DNA of 64,000 nucleotides from an uncultured Flavobacterium sp. (GTDB lineage: Bacteria; Bacteroidota; Bacteroidia; Flavobacteriales; Flavobacteriaceae), in NCBI RefSeq assembly GCF_963422545.1, contig NZ_OY730243.1, positions 1 to 64,000 of the forward strand, written 5' to 3'. The notes beneath the pieces are model-generated. The model saw only the letters and a program-made list of their open reading frames with translations. It was not told the origin of the DNA and searched no databases. The translations under genes and the position numbers were made by a program. Below, in pieces: positions 17,862 to 26,338 of the stretch (position 1 is its first letter; the number at the start of each line of letters is the position of its first letter).

Positions 17862-20800
17862 TTATTCTATTGGTTTAATAACAAATCCGTAGCTGTATTC
17901 ACTTTCCGTCAATACATACTGTTTGTGTGGTGGTAATCCCCAGCTGTTGTCGCCTCCTAATCCGCGCTGTGTTAAATCAACACACACGACAACTTCATTT
18001 CGAGGCGTAATGTCGCTCGAATGAATATTCTTTTTAGAAAGTCCTGCGTCAAAATCACTCGGATAATTATTCAAAGTACTCATACCTAAAGGCTGCAGAC
18101 CTTTTATTTCCAAGCCATTTCCTTTATTGCCTGACAATTTAAACCAGCGTATATCCGTTTTGTATCCATTTTCCTGTGGGCGTATATAAGGCACATATTG
18201 GTCTGCAACTTTACTGTAATAAATTCCTTTGAATGCAGCTGTTTTTCTGTCCGGATAATTTTCTAACGGCCCTCTTCCGTAATAATCCAGATTTTCTAGC
18301 GTATTTTTTAAGGTGAAAATCATTCCGAAACGCGGTAATTCCGGTAACGGATTTGCACCTTTTTTATATGACGCTTGTATTTCTAAAGCACCATTATTTC
18401 CTAATGCATATTTGATAGTATAATCAGAAGCAACATCATTCAGTTTTAATTTCGCAACGATGTATTGCTGCCCGTTTTCCTTAGTCTGCTGAATGTTTTC
18501 TAATGTGGTATTTTTACCCGCTGTTCTCCATACATTCGCTCTAATCTCCATTTTATTTCCTATATCATTATCGGTCGGTGCTCTCCAGAAATTAGGTTCA
18601 GGGTATTGTTTAAAGTACTCCTCTCCTTTTAAACTGTAGTAAGAAATTAATCCTGTTGACTTACTAATTTTCACAATAACATTATCTGAGGTCAATACAA
18701 ACTGCTCTTTTTCATCCTGAATTTTAGCCGTATTTGCTTTTTCTGATTTTGCAAAATAGTTGGAGTCTTCGATTACAAACTGTTCTTTGGCGATTTCAAA
18801 ATTTTGCGGCAGTAACTCTGAACCTGTTTTTGTGTAAGCAAAAACATTCAATAAATATTCTGTTCCTTCTTTTGACTGTAATTTTGGTAAGTCAAGCTTA
18901 AACTGTTTTTTTGTTTTCGGATCTAAAGCAACATTAATTGTTCCTTCTTTAATTACTTTTCCGTTTTCTAAAACCTGATATTTAAAGTTGTATTTATTCA
19001 GGTTTGTAAATCCAAAATCGTTTATAATTTCAATTACTCCATTCTTGATATCAACCGCTTCAAACAAAATATCCTGATATACTTTTTTTACTTCAAACGC
19101 ACCGGGATTTGGTGTTCTATTCGGCATAACCAATCCATTATTACAGTCATTTTCATCATTTGTATAATTCTGGCTTCCCATATCACCTCCGTAAGCCCAG
19201 TATTTTCTGCCGTTTTCATCTTCTCTCTCAAATCCCTGATCTACCCAGTCCCAGATAAAACCGCCCTGCATATTTTTACTGCCTCGAATTATATCCCAGT
19301 ATTCCTGAAAATTACCATTGCTGTTTCCCATTGCATGTGAATACTCACACATTATGTACGGTCGGCTGACTTCTTTGCGTGCCGCATATTCTTTCATGTA
19401 AGCAATTGTTGGATACATCGGACACACAATATCTGTGTTTTCGTTTTCTTTTGCCTGCTCAAACTGAACCAGTCTCGTATTATCTCTTTTTTTAATCCAT
19501 TTGTAAGCTTCGTGAAAAACAGGCCCGTTGGCACTTTCATTACCTAATGACCAAAGAATTACCGATGGAGCATTTTTATCTCTTTCAACAAGACTATAGA
19601 TTCTATCCAGATGTGCTTCTCTCCATTCTGGAAGATAACCCGGATTAGTTTTTGGATTCATCCAAATTAGAGGCTGTCCCTCTACTCCCATTCCGTGGCT
19701 TTCGATATTGGCTTCATCGACCAAAAACAAACCATATTTGTTACACAATTTTACCCACAAAATATTGTTCGGATAATGACTGCAGCGTACCGAATTAATA
19801 TTCATCTGCTTCATCATCCTAATGTCTTTCATCATCGTCGCTTCGTCCTGATAATGTCCGGTTACCGGATTATGTTCATGAATATTTACACCACGAACCA
19901 TCAGTCGAACTCCGTTTACCAATAATTGTCCGCCTTTTAATTCTACTTTTCTGAATCCGATTTGAGTTGAAACAGTTTCTATTATATCGCCTTTTGCATT
20001 TTTTAAGGTCAAAAGCAAAGTGTATAAATTTGGCGTTTCACTGCTCCATAATTTTGGATTGGATACATTCTGAGCAAAATTAATGGTCTGAGTTTTTGAC
20101 GCTTCAAAATTGACATTGATCTCTTTGCTAAACACATTTTTTCCTGAAGCATCTACCAGTTTTGCGACTAATTTTTGATTGTTAACAGCCGTTGAAGTCA
20201 GGTTTTTTAAACTTACTTCTACATTTAAACTTCCGTTTTTATACTTCGCATCTAAATCTAGTTTGGCAAAAAAATCTGAAATCCGAACATTATCCGTACT
20301 GTACAAATACACATTTCTGTCGATTCCGGAAAGTCTCCAGAAATCCTGATCTTCCAGGTAAGAACCATCGCTCCATCTGTAAACTTCAACAGCCAGATTA
20401 TTTTTTCCTGGTTTTAAATATTTAGAAATATCAAATTCTGCTGGGCTTTTGGTGTTTTCGGTATAACCAACTTTTTCACCATTTACCCAAATATACATGG
20501 CAGATGTTCCTGCTTCAAAATGAAGAAAAACATGTCGGTTTTTCCAGTTGTCTGGCAGCACAAAATCTTTTTTATAAGAGCCTACAGGATTATCCGAATG
20601 ATTGATAAAAGGCGGATTTCTTTCGAAAGGATAGGTGATATTGGTATAAATTGGTATCCCGTAACCATTCAACTCCCAATTGGATGGCACCTGAAGTTCC
20701 TTCCAGTTTAAAGTACTGAAATCCGTTTTGTAAAAATCCTTTGGACGCTGATCTGGTGTTGGCGACCAGGAAAATTTCCATTTACCGTTTAAAGAAAAAA

Positions 20801-21002
20801 ACCAAGGTGAGTTTTCATATTTATCGCTTATTGCAGAAGTTTCATCTGCATAAGGAAGAAAAGCAGCACGCGCCGGTTCTCTGTTAATTTGAAATACTTG
20901 AGGATTTTCCCAATCGTTACGGTCTTTTTCCTGAGCAGAAACAAAAGTTCCGCAAAGTATCAGCAGGCATAATAAAAGTATTTTGGTTTTGGTTTTATGC
21001 AT
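17862..21002 (-). CDS. GH2 beta-galactosidase, LacZ type
   Basis: The 1046-residue secreted enzyme (signal peptide to about residue 23, FVSAQ) has the LacZ domain order. The sugar-binding jelly roll is at ~65-235 (VPSNWELNGYGIPIYTNI), an Ig-like domain at ~240-350, and the TIM barrel at ~355-640. The acid/base is E489 (ILWSLGNESANG) and the nucleophile E553 (IMCEYSHAMGNSNG). Next is another Ig-like domain, then the C-terminal beta-galactosidase small-chain domain (~780-1045) ending in SYGFVIKPIE. It hydrolyses terminal beta-D-galactose; in this operon probable substrates are galactan or arabinogalactan side chains of pectin. It lies 43 bases after the inositol oxygenase gene. Confidence 0.95.
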   Translation of the reverse strand: MHKTKTKILLLCLLILCGTFVSAQEKDRNDWENPQVFQINREPARAAFLPYADETSAISDKYENSPWFFSLNGKWKFSWSPTPDQRPKDFYKTDFSTLNWKELQVPSNWELNGYGIPIYTNITYPFERNPPFINHSDNPVGSYKKDFVLPDNWKNRHVFLHFEAGTSAMYIWVNGEKVGYTENTKSPAEFDISKYLKPGKNNLAVEVYRWSDGSYLEDQDFWRLSGIDRNVYLYSTDNVRISDFFAKLDLDAKYKNGSLNVEVSLKNLTSTAVNNQKLVAKLVDASGKNVFSKEINVNFEASKTQTINFAQNVSNPKLWSSETPNLYTLLLTLKNAKGDIIETVSTQIGFRKVELKGGQLLVNGVRLMVRGVNIHEHNPVTGHYQDEATMMKDIRMMKQMNINSVRCSHYPNNILWVKLCNKYGLFLVDEANIESHGMGVEGQPLIWMNPKTNPGYLPEWREAHLDRIYSLVERDKNAPSVILWSLGNESANGPVFHEAYKWIKKRDNTRLVQFEQAKENENTDIVCPMYPTIAYMKEYAARKEVSRPYIMCEYSHAMGNSNGNFQEYWDIIRGSKNMQGGFIWDWVDQGFEREDENGRKYWAYGGDMGSQNYTNDENDCNNGLVMPNRTPNPGAFEVKKVYQDILFEAVDIKNGVIEIINDFGFTNLNKYNFKYQVLENGKVIKEGTINVALDPKTKKQFKLDLPKLQSKEGTEYLLNVFAYTKTGSELLPQNFEIAKEQFVIEDSNYFAKSEKANTAKIQDEKEQFVLTSDNVIVKISKSTGLISYYSLKGEEYFKQYPEPNFWRAPTDNDIGNKMEIRANVWRTAGKNTTLENIQQTKENGQQYIVAKLKLNDVASDYTIKYALGNNGALEIQASYKKGANPLPELPRFGMIFTLKNTLENLDYYGRGPLENYPDRKTAAFKGIYYSKVADQYVPYIRPQENGYKTDIRWFKLSGNKGNGLEIKGLQPLGMSTLNNYPSDFDAGLSKKNIHSSDITPRNEVVVCVDLTQRGLGGDNSWGLPPHKQYVLTESEYSYGFVIKPIE

Positions 21003-21045
21003 TATTTTGGTTTTAGATAACTTTCAGATGAAATTCTTGATATTT

Positions 21046-21924
21046 CTAGAACTTCAACTTCTCAGGTAAATATTTAGCAACTAATTCTTTATAATAAGGA
21101 AGCAATGCTTTTACATCTGGTTTAACGGGAGCTTTGGTGTATAAATCGTAGGGATTGAACTTTCTAACCCAGTCAAACATTTCGATATCTTTTTCATTCA
21201 TCAAATGAGCATACGCATTTTCTTTATGCTGTGAATAAAACGAATGATAACGTATCATGTATAAAGCCGGATCCGGAAGATAATCTTTCATAATCTGATA
21301 CAAATATTCGTCATGACCCCAGCTCATTTTTACATTATCCAGTCCGCAGTTTTCTGTGTAAACACCAAATTTGGTATTGAATCTTTCGTCTGTATAATCG
21401 GGATTTTCTTTAAAAAACTCTGGGTAAACAATCTTATCTGAATAAGCACAGCCAACCGGGAATGTATCGCCGACAACTGCCCACTGCGGTTCTCCAAACA
21501 AACATAAAATTTTACCCAAATCATGAATAAAACCTGTTAATACAAACCAATCCGGATGACCATCTGCTCTAATGGCTTCAGAAGTCTGTAAAAGGTGTTG
21601 CGTTTGATCTAAGTCTATATCCGGATCACTGTCGTCTACAAGTGTGTTTAAAAAATCAACAGCTTCCCAAATTGACATTTCTTTTTTATTGAATTGTAAA
21701 AACTCCTGTTCTTTGCTGCACACAAAATCATAAGTCTGATAGGTATGGTTTATTCTGTAAAATTCCTTAACCGTTTCTACTCTTTCCGAATCGACATAAT
21801 TCCTGAATTCTTCTTTTGTTTTTTCCGGTGCACTTTCAGAGGGATCAGGATATCGCAATAACAAATCATCTTCCCATTCATCTAAATTATTCAACGGATT
21901 GTCTGTGTCTATATGCTTTTTCAT
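21046..21924 (-). CDS. myo-Inositol oxygenase (MIOX)
   Basis: This 292-residue cytosolic di-iron enzyme converts myo-inositol plus O2 to D-glucuronate. The family opening FRNYVDSERVETVKEFYR is at 40-57. All six iron ligands known for mouse MIOX have counterparts: H110, H134 and D135 (GFIHDLGK), H204 (SWGHDEYLY), H227 (RYHSFYSQH) and D251 (EMFDWVRK). The typical eukaryotic-like stretch GDTFPVGC is also present. Length is normal, with no signal peptide. It is the first gene of the operon running through GH2, the DUF5009 protein, the SSS symporter and the pectinases, 324 bases downstream of the sensor gene. MIOX is common in eukaryotes and patchy in bacteria, so its place at the head of a glycan operon is notable; glucuronate would join the hexuronate pathway used for galacturonate. 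Confidence 0.95.
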   Translation of the reverse strand: MKKHIDTDNPLNNLDEWEDDLLLRYPDPSESAPEKTKEEFRNYVDSERVETVKEFYRINHTYQTYDFVCSKEQEFLQFNKKEMSIWEAVDFLNTLVDDSDPDIDLDQTQHLLQTSEAIRADGHPDWFVLTGFIHDLGKILCLFGEPQWAVVGDTFPVGCAYSDKIVYPEFFKENPDYTDERFNTKFGVYTENCGLDNVKMSWGHDEYLYQIMKDYLPDPALYMIRYHSFYSQHKENAYAHLMNEKDIEMFDWVRKFNPYDLYTKAPVKPDVKALLPYYKELVAKYLPEKLKF

Positions 21925-22073
21925 AATGCTAAAAAGTTATAAGTTATAAGACAAAAATAGAATTACCTATACCGTTCAAAATGGATTAATACATCAAAAA
22001 CATGGATGATTTTGATTATTATAGGACTTTTACATTGATTTTAGCTGATTGTTTGATTTTATAGTATTTCAAC

Positions 22074-22171
22074 CATAGCCCACGGTTTCAACCGTGGGAG
22101 TGGGAGACATCGTGAAGGAAATTTGTTTACGGATATGAATTGCGCTCCCAAGGTTGAAACCGTGGGCTATG
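22074..22171. repeat. REP-like double-hairpin inverted repeat
   Basis: A 27-base arm (starting CATAGCCCACGGTTTCAACC) at 22074-22100 is repeated inverted at 22145-22171 with one mismatch. Each arm is itself a small hairpin, CCCACGGTT facing AACCGTGGG. This two-level symmetry is the layout of REP/BIME elements mobilised by RAYT-type Y1 transposases. No such transposase is in the window. Confidence 0.8.
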
Positions 22172-22194
22172 TTGTAAAAGAATGCTCTATATAT

Positions 22195-22223
22195 CTTTGT
22201 CAAAGTTTTAAACTTTGACAAAG
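22195..22223. terminator. Near-perfect palindrome after the sensor gene, probable bidirectional terminator
   Basis: CTTTGTCAAAGTTT and AAACTTTGACAAAG (14-base arms) face each other with one base between them, 26 bases past the sensor stop at 22249. In RNA the central T/A bases would open as the loop. It lacks a strong T run, so it could equally be a repeat-family palindrome. Confidence 0.5.
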
Positions 22224-22248
22224 ATTCGCTCACAATAAAAAGAGAGAA

Positions 22249-25200
22249 TTAATTGATAAGCTTGCTTGGCGGGAAACCAAACTGTTTTTTAAAACATCTG
22301 CTGAAATATAAAGGATCATTGAAGCCAACAAGATTGGTTACTTCCGATACATTATACTTTTTAGTTTTAAGCAGTTCGGCTGATTTTTTTAAACGAATGG
22401 TTCTGATAAATTCATTTGGTGCCAAATCGGTCAATTCCTTAATTTTTCGATATAATTTAGAAGAACTCACGCCCAATTTATCACATAGAAATTCTGTAGA
22501 AAGATCTACTTCACTTAAATTATCATTGATTAAATTAGTCACTTTTTCCATAAATTCTTCATCGATAGGAGAATGTGTCAGCATACTTATTTTGCCTTCT
22601 ACTTCACCGGAGAATTTTTGTTTAAGTTCTAATCTCGATTTAATCATATTTTCAATAACCGTTTTAAGTAATAATGGCTCAAAAGGTTTCACCAAATAAC
22701 CATCAGCTCCCATATCATACCCTTTTACTTTATCCATATTTTCGGAAAGCGCAGTAAGCATCACAACCGGAATATGACTTATGAATTCATCATTTTTAAG
22801 TTGTCGGCAAAACTCTAATCCATCCATAACGGGCATCATGACATCGGCAACGCACAAAATTGGTTTAATTTGTCTGCAGATTTTTAGACCTTCTTCTCCA
22901 TTTTCTGCATCATAAACTTTGTAATAATCAGACAAATAATCAACTAGATATTTTCTGAGTTCGCTGTTATCTTCAATAACTAATATTTTCTCTTTAAGAT
23001 CAGTATTCTGAATGATTTTCTTAGCCGCTTTTTCTGGAATAAGCATACTCAGATTGTCATTTTTAAGTGCGTATTCAAACACTTCTTTATGCTCGTAAGA
23101 AGCACGATCAATCGGAATTTCGACCCTAAATGTACTCCCTTTTCCTTGTGTACTTTCTACCGAAATAATTCCTTTATGAATGGCTACTAAAGATTTTACC
23201 AATGACAAACCAATACCCGATCCCGTATTATTGGCTTTACTATTTGTTGCCTGATAAAATCGCTTAAAAATTTTATCCAGACTTTTTAACGGAATCCCAA
23301 TTCCATCATCGGTTACTTCGATCACTAAAACATCTTCGACAGTATCTTTTAGTCTGACATACAAATCTACGTTTCCGTTTTTGTTGGTAAACTTTAAAGC
23401 ATTCGATAATAAATTGTATAGAATTTTATCATACTTATCATTGTCCACCCAACCGTTTATTTCCTTATCTTCAGAAATAAAATTGAGCTTAATCTTTTTA
23501 TTATAAGCCATTTCCTTAAAGGAGTCAAAAATATTTTTTGAGTAAGCCAGAATATCAGTTTTAGTCACCTTCAGTTTTAATTCACCTGATTGTGCTTTTC
23601 TAAAGTCCAACACTTGATTTACCAGATTCAGTAATCTGCTGGCATTTTGATAAATCAGATTGTATCTGCTTTTTTCATAATCGGTTGCATTGCTGCTTTC
23701 ATCTAACAGCTGTTTTGCCGGACCTAAAATCAGTGTTAACGGCGTTCTTAATTCATGCGAAATATTCGTGAAGAAACGTAACTTTTCATTGTTTAACTTA
23801 ATATCGTGTTCCCTGTTTACTTTTTCGGTAAGCAGTTCTTGTTTTAAACGAATACGGTTTTTTATTTCTTTTCTGACAAAATAAAAAATGCCAAATAAAA
23901 GTGCGAAAAACAGTAAAAAAGAAGTTGGCGTCAGCCAGAAAGGCGGAAGTATTTTTATTTTGTACGAAACCGTTTTACTCCAATATCCGTCGCTGTTGCT
24001 TGATCTTATTTTGAATATATAACTTCCGGGATAAAGGTTGGTGTATTGAACAATTCTCGAAGTACTATTAGCTGTAATCCAATGTTTATCAAAACCTTCG
24101 AGCATATATTGAAACTTATTCAGTTTTTCGTTTGCAAAAGAGGGAGCCGAAAACTGAATCGAAAAATTGCGGTTTTTATGTGTAAGTTCTATATCTTTTT
24201 CATAATTCAAATCTTTTGAAAGCGGAATTTCTCCATTAATCTCCATTTCCGGAAATACTTCTTCATTCTGAATTTTAAATTCGGAAATAACAGGTAACGG
24301 CGACCATTTATTTCTTTTCATTGCAGGCGGCGAAAAAGAAATAATTCCATTTTTACCTCCAAGAAAAATATTAGAATTATTAAAATAAAAAAAGCCGCTT
24401 GAACTAAAAACGTCCAATCTGTTACCACTGTTTACATGATAAATACTAATGTCTTTTAAGTTAGATTTAACGAAGGCAATATTATTGTTATTGATATTCA
24501 ACCACAAATTTCCGTCTGCATCTGATAAGATATCAGTAATCCATTTGCCTGAAAGTTCTTTAAGTTTCTTTACAGGTTCAAATTCGTTCTTTTTGGAATT
24601 GAACAGACAAAGCCCAAAACGTGTTGAAGCCCATATTTTTCCTTTTACATCTACTAAAACATCACTGACATTTTCATCATGCGGCACTCCTTTTTCTTTG
24701 ATAAATAGTGAAGAATAGGTTTCTATTTTTCCTGAATTGATGTTGTATTTTACAACTCCGGTTTCGGTAGCAAACCAAACATTATTTTTAGCATCTCTTT
24801 CTATCGCATTTATCTGAAAACCAGGCAAAAGTTTTCCTTTTGAAGTCTGTACTTGTAATGTTTTGGTATTCAATATTACAGCTCCTTCTCCAAAAGAACC
24901 AACAATCATAGAATCGTCTCCAATCTTGGCAAAAGCAAAAACGGGAGATTTTTCAAATCCTGCTTGTATTTCTCTGGAAGAATTTGTGCTGTAATTATAA
25001 ACTAAAATATTACCATCCCACAGGCCACAGTAAAAAATCTTTCCGTCATCAGAATAAATACTGGCGATATCTTTTCCTGTATTGTGCAAAGGAGTCGAGC
25101 CTTTTGTATTAGAAATAAAAAGTCCGTTGTGATAGGTGGCCACAATCACTTTTTCATCGTAGGTTTTAGCAAAACCTCTTATACGCGGCGCCTGATTACC

Positions 25201-26286
25201 AATGGCGCGTGATATATCTTTGTTTAAAGTGAACTGATTTTCATAAGGATCGTATTTATCTAATCCGTCTTCTGTTCCGATCCATAAAACTCCGGATGCA
25301 TCAAAATAAAGTGCTGAAATTAAATTATCTACAAGCGAAGTATCATCTGATAAAATAGAATAATACCATTTGTAATTTCCTTTTTGAATGTCTTCTAATT
25401 GATTACAAACCAGCAATCCGCCTAAAGTTCCAACCCAATATTTGCCGTCCGGAGCACGGGCAACTGATAAAAAATACGGGCCTAAAGCGCCTCTGATCTG
25501 TTTATTCTCAATATATAAATTGACAAATTGATCGCTTGCTTTGTCTAATTTGTATAAGCCTTCACGGGTTCCGACAAAAATATCCGATTTGGCATCTTCA
25601 TAAATAAAATTAAGATATGGATTTTTTATGTTTGAATTTGGAACGGAAAGCGTGTAATTGTTAATCTTTACGATCGCTCCTTTTGCATCCATCGTGATTT
25701 TTACAACACCTGATTTCTCATAACTTCCAACCCAGATATTGCCTTTTTTGTCTTCAAAAATTTCTTTTACGTAATCAAAACCTTTAAGCTGAATTTTCTC
25801 GAATCGGTTTTCTTTCAAAAAGAATAGATACACTCCTTTTGTTTTGGTCCCTACCCAGACTCTTTTAAATTTATCTACATAAACAGCTCTGACTTCATCG
25901 TCAGGGAGGCTGTTTGGATCTTCTTTTTTATTATAAAAAGTAGTGAAAACATGAGTATCCATTTTGAAAAGTGTCAATCCTTTTCGGGTACCAATCCACA
26001 AGTGATTTGATTCTTCATCCAGCTCTAAAGCTGTAATATCGTCATTGTACAATTTATTTTTTCCCGGAGTTGAACTCATGTAGTTTTTGAACTGATAACC
26101 GTCAAAACGATTTAATCCTGAGAATGTTCCAAACCACATGAACCCTTTTTTATCCTGCACAATATGTCGTACCGAATTATGAGACAATCCGTTATTGTCA
26201 TTATAATGCGCAAATTTTATATTCTGTGAATAAGAATGATAAAAAATGGCAAAAAATAAGAATAGTATAAAGGACTTTTGTCTCAT
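22249..26286 (-). CDS. Hybrid two-component system sensor/regulator (HTCS)
   Basis: This 1345-residue one-protein signalling system is typical of Bacteroidota PULs. After the signal peptide (to ~21) come two-bladed Reg_prop beta-propellers in the periplasm (~25-700; for example GLSHNSVRHIVQDKKGFMWF), a Y_Y_Y domain (~710-780) and one membrane helix (~786-805). The histidine kinase has H844 in ISHELRTPLT, and its ATPase (~950-1060) shows NLLSNALKF, DDGIGIP and GSGIGL. The receiver (~1100-1215) has D1148 in ADVMMPVMDG, and a C-terminal AraC-type HTH spans ~1245-1345. The periplasmic part senses an oligosaccharide, and the HTH activates PUL promoters. It lies between the MIOX/pectin operon and the mannosidase PUL, 52 bases downstream of the phosphoesterase gene, so it is probably cotranscribed with the latter PUL and may regulate either set. 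Confidence 0.96.
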   Translation of the reverse strand: MRQKSFILFLFFAIFYHSYSQNIKFAHYNDNNGLSHNSVRHIVQDKKGFMWFGTFSGLNRFDGYQFKNYMSSTPGKNKLYNDDITALELDEESNHLWIGTRKGLTLFKMDTHVFTTFYNKKEDPNSLPDDEVRAVYVDKFKRVWVGTKTKGVYLFFLKENRFEKIQLKGFDYVKEIFEDKKGNIWVGSYEKSGVVKITMDAKGAIVKINNYTLSVPNSNIKNPYLNFIYEDAKSDIFVGTREGLYKLDKASDQFVNLYIENKQIRGALGPYFLSVARAPDGKYWVGTLGGLLVCNQLEDIQKGNYKWYYSILSDDTSLVDNLISALYFDASGVLWIGTEDGLDKYDPYENQFTLNKDISRAIGNQAPRIRGFAKTYDEKVIVATYHNGLFISNTKGSTPLHNTGKDIASIYSDDGKIFYCGLWDGNILVYNYSTNSSREIQAGFEKSPVFAFAKIGDDSMIVGSFGEGAVILNTKTLQVQTSKGKLLPGFQINAIERDAKNNVWFATETGVVKYNINSGKIETYSSLFIKEKGVPHDENVSDVLVDVKGKIWASTRFGLCLFNSKKNEFEPVKKLKELSGKWITDILSDADGNLWLNINNNNIAFVKSNLKDISIYHVNSGNRLDVFSSSGFFYFNNSNIFLGGKNGIISFSPPAMKRNKWSPLPVISEFKIQNEEVFPEMEINGEIPLSKDLNYEKDIELTHKNRNFSIQFSAPSFANEKLNKFQYMLEGFDKHWITANSTSRIVQYTNLYPGSYIFKIRSSNSDGYWSKTVSYKIKILPPFWLTPTSFLLFFALLFGIFYFVRKEIKNRIRLKQELLTEKVNREHDIKLNNEKLRFFTNISHELRTPLTLILGPAKQLLDESSNATDYEKSRYNLIYQNASRLLNLVNQVLDFRKAQSGELKLKVTKTDILAYSKNIFDSFKEMAYNKKIKLNFISEDKEINGWVDNDKYDKILYNLLSNALKFTNKNGNVDLYVRLKDTVEDVLVIEVTDDGIGIPLKSLDKIFKRFYQATNSKANNTGSGIGLSLVKSLVAIHKGIISVESTQGKGSTFRVEIPIDRASYEHKEVFEYALKNDNLSMLIPEKAAKKIIQNTDLKEKILVIEDNSELRKYLVDYLSDYYKVYDAENGEEGLKICRQIKPILCVADVMMPVMDGLEFCRQLKNDEFISHIPVVMLTALSENMDKVKGYDMGADGYLVKPFEPLLLKTVIENMIKSRLELKQKFSGEVEGKISMLTHSPIDEEFMEKVTNLINDNLSEVDLSTEFLCDKLGVSSSKLYRKIKELTDLAPNEFIRTIRLKKSAELLKTKKYNVSEVTNLVGFNDPLYFSRCFKKQFGFPPSKLIN

Positions 26287-26338
26287 GAAAATAAATTATA
26301 AATGCAATTTAATCTTTTTGTTTTAATAAATATCAAAA

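Larger units (their letters stand above)
21925..22248. other. Intergenic region between the sensor gene and MIOX
   Basis: About 320 bases holding two palindromic elements listed separately (22074-22171 and 22195-22223). The remaining 150 bases before the MIOX start are AT-rich and should carry the operon's promoter, but no clear TTTG/TAnnTTTG pair was found. Confidence 0.5.

Noticed and set aside
22074..22223. Repeated palindromes considered as a CRISPR array
   Set aside because: There are only two inverted arms and one separate palindrome, with no regular direct repeats, spacers or cas genes anywhere in the window.
22253..22699. 148-codon plus-strand frame
   Set aside because: It mirrors the HTH and receiver region of the HTCS gene, whose domains are unmistakable on the other strand.
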